A program made the translations under genes and the position numbers. A model generated the notes under the pieces. It was not told where the DNA came from, searched no databases, and saw only the letters and a list, made by a program, of their open reading frames with translations. Shown in pieces: positions 1 to 9,282 of a stretch of DNA of 64,000 bases (its first letter is position 1; every line of letters begins with the position of its first letter). The DNA is from Sulfolobus sp. A20 (GTDB lineage Archaea > Thermoproteota > Thermoprotei_A > Sulfolobales > Sulfolobaceae), in assembly GCF_001719125.1 (NCBI RefSeq), contig NZ_CP017006.1:930001-994000 (forward strand), read 5' to 3'.

Positions 1-187
1 AGTTAGAGAAATTTTTTGAGATTAAACCTCTTAGGTTTGGGTGAACTAATGATATTGGTTTACCGGCATATTCCCTAGAAGTCACTAAACTTATTTCAGT
101 TTTCGGATGAGTTACTAGTATTCTTAGTAACTCTCCTCCCGTATATCCTGAACCGCCTACTACTGCAACTCTAACTTTGTCTTTCAT
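1..187 (-). CDS. lysY: LysY/ArgC-type amino-acyl-phosphate reductase, 5' part only
   Basis: The gene runs off the left edge, so only the first 62 codons are visible. They begin with a Rossmann nucleotide-binding strand and the family signature GGSGYTGGE at residues 11-19, followed by LLRIL and a HP-N-LRG segment typical of N-acetyl-gamma-glutamyl-phosphate reductases. In Sulfolobales this enzyme reduces LysW-bound aminoadipyl phosphate (lysine branch) and probably LysW-bound glutamyl phosphate (arginine branch) with NADPH. The ATG at 187 is preceded by AT-rich DNA and fits the family N-terminus. The lysine/arginine cluster presumably continues to the left. The lysY-cedB proximity matches my memory of the S. 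solfataricus order. Confidence 0.85.
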   Translation of the reverse strand, partial: MKDKVRVAVVGGSGYTGGELLRILVTHPKTEISLVTSREYAGKPISLVHPNLRGLISKNFSN

Positions 188-240
188 TACTTTATGATTA
201 ATAGTTTAGGTTATAAATAGTTTAATGCATATAGATATTT

Positions 241-672
241 GTGATGAGTGTAAACATTGATGAGCTAAAGAAATTTTTAGAAAGTAAAATATCTGCTCTA
301 CGAAAAGAGCTTGAATTCTATGAGTACTTGTTAAGTATATTAGAGTCTGGCTATGTTACATCTATCAAAGGTAATAAAGGTAGTATTGAATATATTAAGA
401 ATAAAAGAGGTGAGGTGATAGCAGAAGTATACTATACCCCTCCAATGGCAAAATTTGTTATAAAGACTAGAATTACACTTAACAAATCCTATCTATCTGC
501 TTTAAGTAAAATACTTGAATCCGAGAAAGATTTAAGTAAGATTGATTATACAATTGAAATGGATAAAAATGATATAAAAGAAATAGTTATAAAAAATGTT
601 ACAAGTGAAATAGTCTATAATAAAATAAAAACTGGCGTCCAAACTATTCTAGAAAGGGCTTCTCAATTATAA
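241..672 (+). CDS. Conserved hypothetical protein (143 aa)
   Basis: I do not recognise this protein. It starts with an amphipathic, possibly coiled-coil helix rich in Lys, Glu and Leu (residues 5-38), followed by alternating strand-like segments and a C-terminal helix. There is no signal peptide, membrane segment or cysteine. GTG at 241 and ATG at 244 are both possible starts. It is divergent from lysY (53 bp gap) and convergent with cedB, overlapping its stop by 6 bp. The lysine- and glutamate-rich codon use resembles its neighbours, so it is likely a real gene. Confidence 0.6.
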   Translation: MMSVNIDELKKFLESKISALRKELEFYEYLLSILESGYVTSIKGNKGSIEYIKNKRGEVIAEVYYTPPMAKFVIKTRITLNKSYLSALSKILESEKDLSKIDYTIEMDKNDIKEIVIKNVTSEIVYNKIKTGVQTILERASQL

Positions 673-2451
673 TAAATCAAGTTTCATTAAAATTGGTCTA
701 GGATCTCCTAAGAACCTTATCAAAGCTTCACCTTTATTCAAGTACATTAATCTATTTCCTATTAGCTCATCATCTATCGAGGTGAACCTTTTAACTTCTT
801 CCCAGAATTTTCTATCTCCATTATTCATGAATAATGCTAGACCTACGTTGTCTAAATAAATATTAGCTAACTCTCCTAAATCCTCTATGTTTTGGGTCGC
901 CATAATTATTGATATGCCATGACCTCTTCCTCTCTTTATCAGATCTGCTACTATTGGGTAATCTTCGTTCTCTGCCTTAAGTATAGTCCATGCTTCATCA
1001 AGTACAATAAACACCTTAGGTATATCAAATACGTTATCTAACGAAATTTTATTATATATTTCATATAAGAAAGTATAAATTATGAGCCTTCTAATTTCTT
1101 CGTTTTTTATGGTTGTTAAATCAACTACATTAATCTCCTTCTCGTTAATGCTATTAACTAGTGGTATAAGATCTAGATCATCGAGAGCTGAAAGAATGTT
1201 TACAATTTTACTAATATAATATCTTAATTGAATGTCATCTATTTCATTAAAATACTTTTCCAAATCTTTCCATCTTAATCTATATCTTAATAGTCTGTTT
1301 TCTAATAATCTATTCAGATATGTATAAATTACGGATGATTGTAATTTAGTTAATCTGAACGAATTGTACAAAATTCTCTCTATTTGTAATAATCTTGCTG
1401 TAATAGGAATTACACCTTCATATAATAATCCCAATTTATACATCAAAGGATTTATAATATTAATTGGTACTCTATATTTTAAAAGCCTATACTTAATATC
1501 GCCTTTAATATCAAATAGTATTATTGTTCTATCATAAATTATGTTTAAAAGAGTGGAAAGGCGTATTAAGAACTCAGTTTTACCTGAGCCAGTTGGCCCA
1601 GTAACTAAAATATGAGTATTTTCACTCTCTGTTAAATTCCATAAAATTAAACTATTATTATCCAAATCCTTTCCCAATAGAACTCCATGATTCATCAAAA
1701 CGTGTTTAGGCTGTTTCTCTATAGAGAAAGGAGTGATATATGGTAATTGTAAAGGTAAAGCTACTTTAGTAGATAGGATCTTTTTGTCGAAAAAATTCTT
1801 CGTGAGTCCCTTTATCTCATTTATGCTGGCAAATCTACTTTTTATACCTAGACCTTCTAAACCTTGTTTGATAGTATTGGCAAGTGCTAATGCTTCCGAT
1901 TTATTTTTGGCGTTGATTATAACATATAATTCATATTTAAACGGGATTTCCTCTTTTTCTACTCTAGAGATTATATTCTGTATTAGTTCCAATTTTCTTT
2001 TAGCTTTTTCATTTGAAGGGTCATTCTCTATCACTATTCTCAACGATTGAGCTCTTTGAGACAAGCTTTCTAAATAGTTATTTTTGTCTATATGCTCCTT
2101 TCTCAATAAAATAGTTACATCTTTAGCTATATCTAATATTTTGTAAAAAGATACTATTTGTGACTTAAGGTATACATCATTATAGTCTCTATAGTTAGTT
2201 AAAATATCATCTATTATGAGTACAGCATTAGCCTTTTTATCGTCATAAAAAACTCCATTATCTATCACATAATATGAAGAAGTTTGAGAGACATAACCTT
2301 TGAAAACGTAGAAAATTCTATCATGAAATTGTATTATTAGTAATATCATTAGTAAAACCACGATTAAATATAAGGCTCTGTAGATGATAATAAGACCTAC
2401 TAGAAATATTATTACTAATAATATAGACAATTTTGTAACGTCAAGTCTCAT
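667..2451 (-). CDS. cedB: CedB-type HerA/VirB4 ATPase of the crenarchaeal DNA import system
   Basis: This 594-aa membrane-anchored ATPase is read as CedB, which powers DNA uptake between Sulfolobus cells with the CedA membrane proteins. Two hydrophobic helices lie at about residues 8-41. The P-loop GPTGSGKT is at 285-292, the Walker B motif FIVLDEAW near 481-488, and the sensor-like stretch RGRGHGISIIMATQ at 507-520, all as in HerA/VirB4 motors. Published CedB proteins have the same plan, and in S. solfataricus the gene lies beside lysY, as here. Its promoter carries the UV-type hexamer (see 2489-2494). A generic HerA/FtsK-like ATPase is the alternative, but the N-terminal helices and gene order favour CedB. 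Confidence 0.82.
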   Translation of the reverse strand: MRLDVTKLSILLVIIFLVGLIIIYRALYLIVVLLMILLIIQFHDRIFYVFKGYVSQTSSYYVIDNGVFYDDKKANAVLIIDDILTNYRDYNDVYLKSQIVSFYKILDIAKDVTILLRKEHIDKNNYLESLSQRAQSLRIVIENDPSNEKAKRKLELIQNIISRVEKEEIPFKYELYVIINAKNKSEALALANTIKQGLEGLGIKSRFASINEIKGLTKNFFDKKILSTKVALPLQLPYITPFSIEKQPKHVLMNHGVLLGKDLDNNSLILWNLTESENTHILVTGPTGSGKTEFLIRLSTLLNIIYDRTIILFDIKGDIKYRLLKYRVPINIINPLMYKLGLLYEGVIPITARLLQIERILYNSFRLTKLQSSVIYTYLNRLLENRLLRYRLRWKDLEKYFNEIDDIQLRYYISKIVNILSALDDLDLIPLVNSINEKEINVVDLTTIKNEEIRRLIIYTFLYEIYNKISLDNVFDIPKVFIVLDEAWTILKAENEDYPIVADLIKRGRGHGISIIMATQNIEDLGELANIYLDNVGLALFMNNGDRKFWEEVKRFTSIDDELIGNRLMYLNKGEALIRFLGDPRPILMKLDLL

Positions 2452-2488
2452 GAGATGTTGTAAAACTATTAATTAGAGTGAGGTGACA

Positions 2489-2494
2489 GAAAAT
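2489..2494 (-). promoter_or_regulatory. UV-response hexamer ATTTTC before cedB
   Basis: On the minus strand ATTTTC matches the ANTTTC hexamer described for UV-inducible Sulfolobus promoters. It lies 38-43 bp before the cedB start codon and about 15 bp before a TTAATA-type TATA box. The same motif at similar distance precedes upsE and upsA in this window. Control by this motif is inferred from position and family knowledge. Confidence 0.5.
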
Positions 2495-2553
2495 AATAAA
2501 AATAAAAGACTAACTTTTACCTTAAAAAGTATTAGTAAAAATGTGTAATTTAT

Positions 2554-3183
2554 CTATAATTCGATATTAGCGTGAACTACTCTCAAATCTTCCTCTGTTT
2601 TCTTCAACCTTATCATTAATTCCGCTACTACCCCATCAAGAAATATTTGAACAGTATCTTCAAAAAGTGTGCCCAAAGGAGCAAGTGGCTCTGTTATCCC
2701 TAAAATTTGTCTCGCAAAATAATCTTCGTTTTGAGAGTATTTAGTTCTTCCAGGGACCTCAACTACTATATCAGCTATCTTAGAAAGTGGACTATCGTTA
2801 TAACTTGTTATTGCGATTAGCTTTGCTCCAGCTTCCTTAGCAGCTTCGGCAGCCGTTAATATTAATTTAGTTCTCCCTGAACCAGAAATCGCGATAACTA
2901 TATCGTTTTTACCTATAGCTGGTACAATTGTCTCACCTAATACATAAGAATTATATCCTAAGTGTAGAAGCCTCATTGCAAATGCTCTACCAACTAATCC
3001 GCTTCGCCCAGCTCCCATCACTAAAACTTTACCTGCGCGATTATTTTTATAGAAATTTTCAAGCTCAGATATCATTTTATTGACTTGCTCTGCCCTTATG
3101 GCTCTAGTAGCCCTAATAATAAATTCTGCAATATCGTACATGGTTTTAAGAGAAAGAGGATAGTCATCAAGTGATGATGACAA
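2554..3183 (-). CDS. hxlB: 6-phospho-3-hexuloisomerase (PHI), SIS domain
   Basis: The 209-aa protein is a single SIS (sugar isomerase) domain. The signature [17 protein letters not shown] begins near residue 56, and the second phosphosugar-binding loop AISGSGRTK is near residue 98. Length and layout fit archaeal PHI, which interconverts 3-hexulose-6-phosphate and fructose-6-phosphate. With hexulose-phosphate synthase it supplies ribulose-5-phosphate in archaea lacking the oxidative pentose phosphate route. No synthase gene is next to it here. It is probably transcribed alone: 102 bp separate it from cedB and 271 bp lie upstream. Confidence 0.85.
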   Translation of the reverse strand: MSSSLDDYPLSLKTMYDIAEFIIRATRAIRAEQVNKMISELENFYKNNRAGKVLVMGAGRSGLVGRAFAMRLLHLGYNSYVLGETIVPAIGKNDIVIAISGSGRTKLILTAAEAAKEAGAKLIAITSYNDSPLSKIADIVVEVPGRTKYSQNEDYFARQILGITEPLAPLGTLFEDTVQIFLDGVVAELMIRLKKTEEDLRVVHANIEL

Positions 3184-3357
3184 TATTATACCGCCAAGAT
3201 AATCTTCTTTCTTAAGATTATTTAAACATTTCTATCTGATGAGAGATATGTTGATACAAATCTTATCACCATTCGGAAAATATATGATACTATTAAACTT
3301 GTATAAATAATTAACAATGGTATTATATAATCGAAGGATAAAGTAACTTATTATACG

Positions 3358-3411
3358 CTCGTGCGATTTCTCCTAAGTAAAGCATTATATATAAGTCCTA
3401 TTACTCACGAG
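3358..3411. repeat. Short inverted repeat in the intergenic region before 3455
   Basis: CTCGTG (3358-3363) and CACGAG (3406-3411) are perfect inverted copies around 42 bases. They stand out because the surrounding 271-bp spacer is very AT-rich. This could be a protein-binding site, the closing stem of a small RNA, or chance. Confidence 0.25.
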
Positions 3412-3454
3412 GCCCAATAATATATATTTTATAACAATATATAACATTATAATA

Positions 3455-3748
3455 ATGTCGTCAAGATGGTTGCCTAAATGGAAAAAATTAGACATAGAAG
3501 TCAATAGCAAGAAGATTGACGTGTGTTTTGATGAGATTACCAAACTTTATGCTTGTCCTCTATGCTCTCCGTCTTGTTTAAAGGGAGGGTTACAAGACTA
3601 TAGCACGTACTTTTTTAATTTAGATGATTTAAAACGGCATATTATTTCTCACAAGGAGGCTTTCTGGCTAAAGAAGAAAAGAGTCTTAGAAGAGGAAGAA
3701 GAGGAAGGTAAAATATCAGTTGGTGAGGAGGAAAGTGAGGAAGAGTAA
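3455..3748 (+). CDS. Small C2H2-like zinc-finger protein with acidic tail
   Basis: This 97-aa protein has a CPLC motif near residues 34-37 and an H-x3-H pair (HIISH) near 69-73, spaced like a single C2H2-type zinc finger. A second cysteine pair (SPSCLKGG) lies between them. The tail is a long run of glutamates. Small single-finger proteins of this kind are common in Sulfolobales; the target is unknown. TATA-like DNA lies just upstream of ATG 3455. The end overlaps the next gene, so the two are probably co-transcribed. Confidence 0.65.
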   Translation: MSSRWLPKWKKLDIEVNSKKIDVCFDEITKLYACPLCSPSCLKGGLQDYSTYFFNLDDLKRHIISHKEAFWLKKKRVLEEEEEEGKISVGEEESEEE

Positions 3749-4529
3749 AATTAAAGTGCTTATAGTTGGAGGTCTCACAATAGACGAGATTAATGGTAAT
3801 AATAAACCAGGTGGGTCACTTATATATTCTTCGTTAGGTGTGTTAAGAGCCGGTGGAGTTCCTAGCTTGTACGGTTTAATAGGTAAGGATTTGGATTTGA
3901 AGCAATTGAATTTTATATCTGATTTTGAAAAATATTTTCTTATAGATGATTACACAATAAAATTTAGAATCCTGCTTATGCCAAATAGTAACAAAAGTTT
4001 AGTATTATTAAGGAAGCCTAAAGTGCAAATAAGTAATCTTGGTAATATTAATGCAGACGGTGTGATAGTAAATCCGGTTTGTAAGGAAGTCGATCTAAAT
4101 AATCTAAATACGAGTTTACCTGTTGCACTAGATATACAAGGTCTAATAAGGAATTGTATAGAGAACGAATATATCAAGTACGAGAGTGATGTAAAAATAC
4201 CTTATAATAAAAATTATATGATAATACATCTAAATTATGAGGAGTTTACCTCAAGCAAATTGACGTTAGATTCTCTATTCAAAACTGGTTTTAAGGAGGT
4301 AATCATTTCAGATGGTTATAATGGTTTTGTAGTTTATACTAACACTGGAGAAAGCCATACCTTCAAACCTAGTAAAATAGGTAATAATAATGTAGGAAAT
4401 GGAGATTTTCTTTTAGGATCTTACTTTACATTAAGGTTAAGTGGATTAAATATTAGTCAAGCTACCGAAATTGCGGGTAAATTAACAGAGGAATTCAGCA
4501 GCTCTGAATTCTCTTTATCGTTTCAATAA
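3735..4529 (+). CDS. PfkB/ribokinase-family sugar or nucleoside kinase
   Basis: The protein of about 264 aa has PfkB features: an N-terminal strand with VGGLTIDEI, a GG-containing substrate-binding segment (KPGGSLIYSSLGVLRAGG), and the C-terminal anion hole/catalytic base region as NVGNGDF, where GNGD replaces the usual GAGD; the Asp is kept. The substrate cannot be told from sequence. I prefer GTG 3735 over TTG 3720 because GGTGAG (3722-3727) lies 7 nt before it as a Shine-Dalgarno site. It overlaps the zinc-finger gene upstream by 14 bp and is convergent with the flavoprotein gene, overlapping it by 35 bp. Confidence 0.65.
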   Translation: MRKSKIKVLIVGGLTIDEINGNNKPGGSLIYSSLGVLRAGGVPSLYGLIGKDLDLKQLNFISDFEKYFLIDDYTIKFRILLMPNSNKSLVLLRKPKVQISNLGNINADGVIVNPVCKEVDLNNLNTSLPVALDIQGLIRNCIENEYIKYESDVKIPYNKNYMIIHLNYEEFTSSKLTLDSLFKTGFKEVIISDGYNGFVVYTNTGESHTFKPSKIGNNNVGNGDFLLGSYFTLRLSGLNISQATEIAGKLTEEFSSSEFSLSFQ

Positions 4530-5397
4530 TGCTATAATTTTTCCATTCCCCTAATCTTCCACAATTTATAATATTATTTTCTATATTATCAGGGAATTCG
4601 CCGAGTAATATAGCTTCTGAAATTAATTTAGATCTAATTATCACTATATCATTAGGATGTATTATTTGCCTCCTCTTTACATCTAATAATACCCTCTCAA
4701 TATCTATCTGCTTGATCTTGTTTTCATCAAAAAACGAATAAATATAGTATGCATCATAGTTATTTATAATGTCATTAAACTTGATTATCATCGAGAACGA
4801 ATCAGCGTAATCTCCCGATAAATATATGTTCCATTTACTATCGCTAGATTTCCTAGGAGTGACAGCTAAAATAACTAACGCAGATATAAATCTTAGAGAA
4901 GTTATGTTATGATTCAATGCTTTTAGCAATCTCCTTAATGATGTTGTATTATATAATATATCATATTTTAGTGTATTGCCTTTATTAGTTATAACTTTTG
5001 AATTATTTATCCTTATGGGATACTCCTTAATTATCTTAAATTTCTTTGAAATATTCTCAAATATTTCCCATAAATTTTCTATAAGATATATTTTTCTAGT
5101 TTTCTCAAACATCATAATCCAATGTGGTAATTCATTACATTTCTCACAGATTTTATCCTTATAATGTTCATATTTTCTGTAGTATATATCTAAATCGTAT
5201 TCTTTAAACATTAAATTAAAATTATTCAGACTAATAGTCTCATCAACTAATGGTGGAACTAAATGAATTTTAACTCCAAATACATCTTCAAAAGAATGAG
5301 TTCCCCCAATTATTGGTTGTTCTTCAAGTATAACATCTGGTTTAATCCTTTCACTGATTAATAAACCCGTTAGACCACTTCCTATTACTATCCTCAT
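4495..5397 (-). CDS. FAD-dependent amine-oxidase-like flavoprotein
   Basis: The 300-aa protein begins directly with a dinucleotide-binding strand and a GSGLTGLL loop (residues 6-13), followed by an acidic strand end and GGTHSFED, as in flavin-containing amine oxidases, protogens and UDP-galactopyranose mutase-like enzymes. Near the end INCGRLGEWKNYSI resembles the second FAD-contacting motif. A C-x2-C pair (CEKC) near residue 92 could bind a metal. It is shorter than most family members and the substrate is unknown. Its end overlaps the PfkB gene on the other strand. It may share a transcript with the gene starting near 5738. Confidence 0.6.
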   Translation of the reverse strand: MRIVIGSGLTGLLISERIKPDVILEEQPIIGGTHSFEDVFGVKIHLVPPLVDETISLNNFNLMFKEYDLDIYYRKYEHYKDKICEKCNELPHWIMMFEKTRKIYLIENLWEIFENISKKFKIIKEYPIRINNSKVITNKGNTLKYDILYNTTSLRRLLKALNHNITSLRFISALVILAVTPRKSSDSKWNIYLSGDYADSFSMIIKFNDIINNYDAYYIYSFFDENKIKQIDIERVLLDVKRRQIIHPNDIVIIRSKLISEAILLGEFPDNIENNIINCGRLGEWKNYSIIETIKRIQSC

Positions 5398-5423
5398 TTT
5401 TATATATGAAAAGTATCAAATGC

Positions 5424-5738
5424 TCAAATTAAAACTTCTGACAGTCCGGCATTTGGAGGAGTATCCCTGTGATAGAATTGAAAAAGTTCTACTTGATTAT
5501 CTTTACCTTCAATAACGTTCTTATTATTAAATATATTTTTCAAGATGTCTTGTATTTGCTCATCCGAGTATCCCTCAAGCTGTATATACTTATCCTCTAT
5601 TTGTATAAGTGGATAATACGAACCATATAGTATATCAAACTCCATATCAACGCTAAACTTATACATTTTTTGAAAATCATATATTGTCTTTAAAACTCCC
5701 ATATCGCCATTTGGACCAAATATCACTTTGACGTTCAT
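5424..5738 (-). CDS. Small thioredoxin-fold-like protein without a CxxC motif
   Basis: From ATG 5738 the product has about 104 residues with a strand/helix/strand pattern, a YYPLIQIEDKYIQLEGYS segment like the cis-Pro strand and final hairpin of glutaredoxins, and a last helix. Where a thioredoxin would have CxxC it has GPNGDMG, so no redox activity is expected. The fold call is inference. The frame is open up to GTG 5807 (127 aa), but that start would leave only 2 bp to the divergent gene and no room for a promoter. It sits 26 bp upstream of the flavoprotein gene and may be co-transcribed with it. Confidence 0.5.
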   Translation of the reverse strand: MNVKVIFGPNGDMGVLKTIYDFQKMYKFSVDMEFDILYGSYYPLIQIEDKYIQLEGYSDEQIQDILKNIFNNKNVIEGKDNQVELFQFYHRDTPPNAGLSEVLI

Positions 5739-5774
5739 TTTATGATCTCTAAAATATGACTTAGGGCTCAGAAT

Positions 5775-5784
5775 AATATAAAAT
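5775..5784. promoter_or_regulatory. Shared AT-rich TATA region between divergent genes
   Basis: AATATAAAAT lies about 26-35 bp before ATG 5810 on the plus strand. Its complement TTTATATT lies about 40 bp before ATG 5738 on the minus strand. One AT-rich core may serve both genes, giving a nearly leaderless mRNA to the right and a short leader to the left. Confidence 0.4.
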
Positions 5785-5809
5785 CCTTTAGAATTAGTAT
5801 TACTCACGT

Positions 5810-6055
5810 ATGAAATCTTATCTAGGTACGTTAACAGCTTTACAAGAAGCAGGAGTGTACTTTTTTACTAATGATCTTGATGAAGCTAAAGTAGCGCTTC
5901 AAGAAGCTAGTATTTTATATAAAGGCTTAAAAGTGAAAATCCTTAACTTAGCAAACACTGAAGAACGGTTAGAAATAGTGGAAATTGATCCGGATATGGC
6001 ATCAGAGAAAAGTGGATATGCAGTAGTAGTAAAGGTACCAGATATGCCAGTATAA
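5810..6055 (+). CDS. Small conserved hypothetical protein (81 aa)
   Basis: I do not recognise this protein. It has a helical first half (residues 5-37), then two strand-rich segments (LKVKILNLAN and LEIVEID), and ends with another strand, VVVKVPDMPV. It has no cysteine, signal peptide or membrane segment. ATG 5810 follows a TATA box by about 26 bp, which supports a leaderless real gene. It is divergent from the thioredoxin-like gene and stands alone, followed by a 374-bp spacer and a tRNA gene. Confidence 0.55.
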   Translation: MKSYLGTLTALQEAGVYFFTNDLDEAKVALQEASILYKGLKVKILNLANTEERLEIVEIDPDMASEKSGYAVVVKVPDMPV

Positions 6056-7023
<968 letters not shown>

Positions 7024-7123
7024 GCTGAAAAGTAGTAGTGAGAGTTGGTTAATTAATTTTTCTTCACTTTTTGTGGGATGAAGAAGTCATAAATTAGCTT
7101 GTATTCTAATGTATTAAGGTAGG

Positions 7124-8380
7124 GTGTTGAACTTGCTATCACAAGTTTTTGCATTAATTATAATGATAGTCACATATGGGCTTATAATAGCAAGAGGAAT
7201 TACGAAAATTCCGCCGTGGGCGTCCATGTTTTTTGGAGGTATATTAATGATAGTATTTAACGTTATAACTCCAATCGAAGCATTAGAAGCAATAAATATG
7301 GACGTAATATTATTTTTAATAACACTGTTTACTTTTGCATCTGCATTAGAGGTTTCTGGTTTTTTAAAATTTTTAGCATATAAAATTATTGAAAGATATA
7401 AGGAACCAAATAAAATCCTTTTCTATATTTTACTATACTCTGGCATATTGTCAAATCTGGTAACGAATGATGGAATATCGGCAAGCTGGACTCCAGTAAT
7501 CTTAGAAGTAAGTAACATGACAGGAATTAATGAAATACCTTTTTTATACGCATTAGCAGTAGGAGTGACGATCGGAAGTGTCATAATGCCAACCGGGAAT
7601 CCTCAAAATCTATTGATTGCATTAGAATCTGGAATTAAAAATCCCTTCACAACATTTGCCAAATTCCTACTAATCCCTACTATTATTAGCATTTTTATCG
7701 CTTATTTAATACTTAATCGTCTTTTCAAAAATTTCCTAAAAGATAATGGAATAAATATAACGATTATAAAAGATAGTGATATAAATTTTGATAAAAAGCT
7801 AGGATACCTCTCCTTATCATTACTTGGTATTACTGTTATTCTATTTTTTACACTAAGCTTATTTAAAATTGACATCATCTTAGGTTCTTTATTGACATCA
7901 TCAATCTTAATTTTAATCTCAGCCAAAAGGCGAGAAATAGTAAGACGAATGGATTGGTCAACTATATTATTTTTTATAGGTTTATTTATGTTTACTGAAG
8001 GAATAGTAAAGTCTGGAGTAATAAATTACCTTTATAATATTCTTCCATCACCTACTAATATAGGGAATATAATGATAGTTAGCATAGTGTTAAGTCAAGT
8101 TTTAAGTAACGTGCCTCTTGTAGCAATATATATACCGCTAATGGTTTCACATGGTGCAAATTCGGTAATTGATTGGATAGCACTAGCTGCAGGAAGCACT
8201 ATAGCTGGTAATTTTACACTTTTGGGTGCGGCTAGCAATGTAATAATTTCTGAAGCATCAGAAAGCAGAGGTGGAAAAGGTTTTAATTTTATCGAATTTA
8301 TGAAATATACGATTCCAATTCTCATACCTAATGCTATAATTATTTATTTGTTTTTGATATTTTTTAATAGATTTATATAA
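7124..8380 (+). CDS. ArsB/NhaD/CitM-type ion transporter
   Basis: The 418-aa protein is almost entirely hydrophobic, with about 10-12 membrane helices, and belongs to the ion transporter superfamily of ArsB, NhaD and CitM. Family features are the two repeat halves and conserved loops: NLVTNDGIS in the first half with MPTGNPQN following, and LSNVPLVAIYIPLM with ASNVIISEASE in the second. The substrate (arsenite, Na+/H+ or a carboxylate) cannot be decided; no arsR or arsenate gene is adjacent. GTG 7124 is the first start in frame. A small inverted repeat (CTACAGT/ACTGTAAG) follows the stop at 8394-8424. Confidence 0.75.
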   Translation: MLNLLSQVFALIIMIVTYGLIIARGITKIPPWASMFFGGILMIVFNVITPIEALEAINMDVILFLITLFTFASALEVSGFLKFLAYKIIERYKEPNKILFYILLYSGILSNLVTNDGISASWTPVILEVSNMTGINEIPFLYALAVGVTIGSVIMPTGNPQNLLIALESGIKNPFTTFAKFLLIPTIISIFIAYLILNRLFKNFLKDNGINITIIKDSDINFDKKLGYLSLSLLGITVILFFTLSLFKIDIILGSLLTSSILILISAKRREIVRRMDWSTILFFIGLFMFTEGIVKSGVINYLYNILPSPTNIGNIMIVSIVLSQVLSNVPLVAIYIPLMVSHGANSVIDWIALAAGSTIAGNFTLLGAASNVIISEASESRGGKGFNFIEFMKYTIPILIPNAIIIYLFLIFFNRFI

Positions 8381-8466
8381 TCATTAAAAGGCCTACAGTG
8401 TTCTTGGACTGTAAGCAATATAAGGTTTAGCGAAGAATTTAAGTATTAGCGTGGATAATGAAATAA

Positions 8467-8529
8467 TGAAGGGGTATCTAGTCCCTTGACTGCCCCGAAG
8501 TCGGGTTCGTATGAGAGGGACGTCCTGCC
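8467..8529 (+). ncRNA. GC-rich folded RNA element directly before pibD
   Basis: In an AT-rich setting this stretch folds as GTCCC (8481-8485) with GGGAC (8517-8521), an asymmetric inner loop, and a top stem CCCG (8494-8497)/CGGG (8502-8505) with loop AAGT. A TATA-like TTTAAGTA (8438-8445) would start transcription near 8465. It may be a structured pibD leader or a separate small RNA; the stem/pocket/stem shape resembles an H/ACA guide but no ACA box is seen. Confidence 0.4.
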
Positions 8530-9243
8530 GTGATAGGAATCTATTATTATATACAAGTTTCCCTAACTTTGATAATGCTAATTCATACATCAATTCTAGA
8601 TTTAAAGTATAGGGAAGTAGATCCAAAAATATGGTTATATTATGTTCCGCTTTGTGTGTTTATCGTATTTGATTATCATTATTTATTTCTTCCATTATAT
8701 CTATACTCTTTCGCTATTGTAAATGTACTTTTCTACTTACTATATAGATTTTCCTTAATAGGTGGGGCTGATGTTTTCCTTAATGTCATCCTAGGTTTAT
8801 CAAATTCAACAGTTTTTCCTTTAGTAAGATCTCCTCTTTCAGTAATAGGATTAGAACCTCTGCTGATAGTGCTTTACGCTTCAGTTCTTATCCTCTTAGC
8901 TAGCGTTTTCAATTTTATTAAGCAATACAAATTTACTAGAAACTTACCGTTTTTAAAGAGGATAATCTTCGCACTATCTGCTAGAAGAATAAAGGTAAGA
9001 GATTTTATTAATTCCAAATTTTTATTTCCATTAACTACTATAAACGAAAAAGGTGAAGTTACAATAAGGGATTATTTCTCCATAGAGGAAGACGATAAGT
9101 ACTGGAGAGATAAATATAGAAAATTAGTAGAAGAGGGTAAGGTTTCAGAGGACGATTATATATGGGTAGCCTGGGGAATACCCGTAATTCCATTTGTTCT
9201 TTTAGGCTATTTTCTATCAATAACTGTAGGCTTTCCTATTTAA
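8530..9243 (+). CDS. pibD: PibD, archaeal class III signal (prepilin/prearchaellin) peptidase
   Basis: The 237-aa membrane protein is a GXGD-type aspartic protease. It cuts class III signal peptides from pilins, archaellins and sugar-binding proteins at the inner face of the membrane. The first catalytic Asp lies in SILDLKYREVD (residue 24) and the second in IGGADVFL (residue 81), one off from the Asp23/Asp80 known for S. solfataricus PibD. Membrane helices surround these loops, and a charged cytoplasmic segment at about 138-210 precedes the last helix. It should process UpsA and UpsB, encoded 14 kb to the right. GTG 8530 starts just after the RNA-like hairpin. Confidence 0.88.
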   Translation: MIGIYYYIQVSLTLIMLIHTSILDLKYREVDPKIWLYYVPLCVFIVFDYHYLFLPLYLYSFAIVNVLFYLLYRFSLIGGADVFLNVILGLSNSTVFPLVRSPLSVIGLEPLLIVLYASVLILLASVFNFIKQYKFTRNLPFLKRIIFALSARRIKVRDFINSKFLFPLTTINEKGEVTIRDYFSIEEDDKYWRDKYRKLVEEGKVSEDDYIWVAWGIPVIPFVLLGYFLSITVGFPI

Positions 9244-9282
9244 ATAAAACTATAAAAGACATATTTGAAATAGTATATTGCT

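Noticed and set aside
1733-2050. 105-codon plus-strand frame
   Set aside because: It lies wholly antisense to cedB and has no protein-like features of its own; cedB motifs run through the region.
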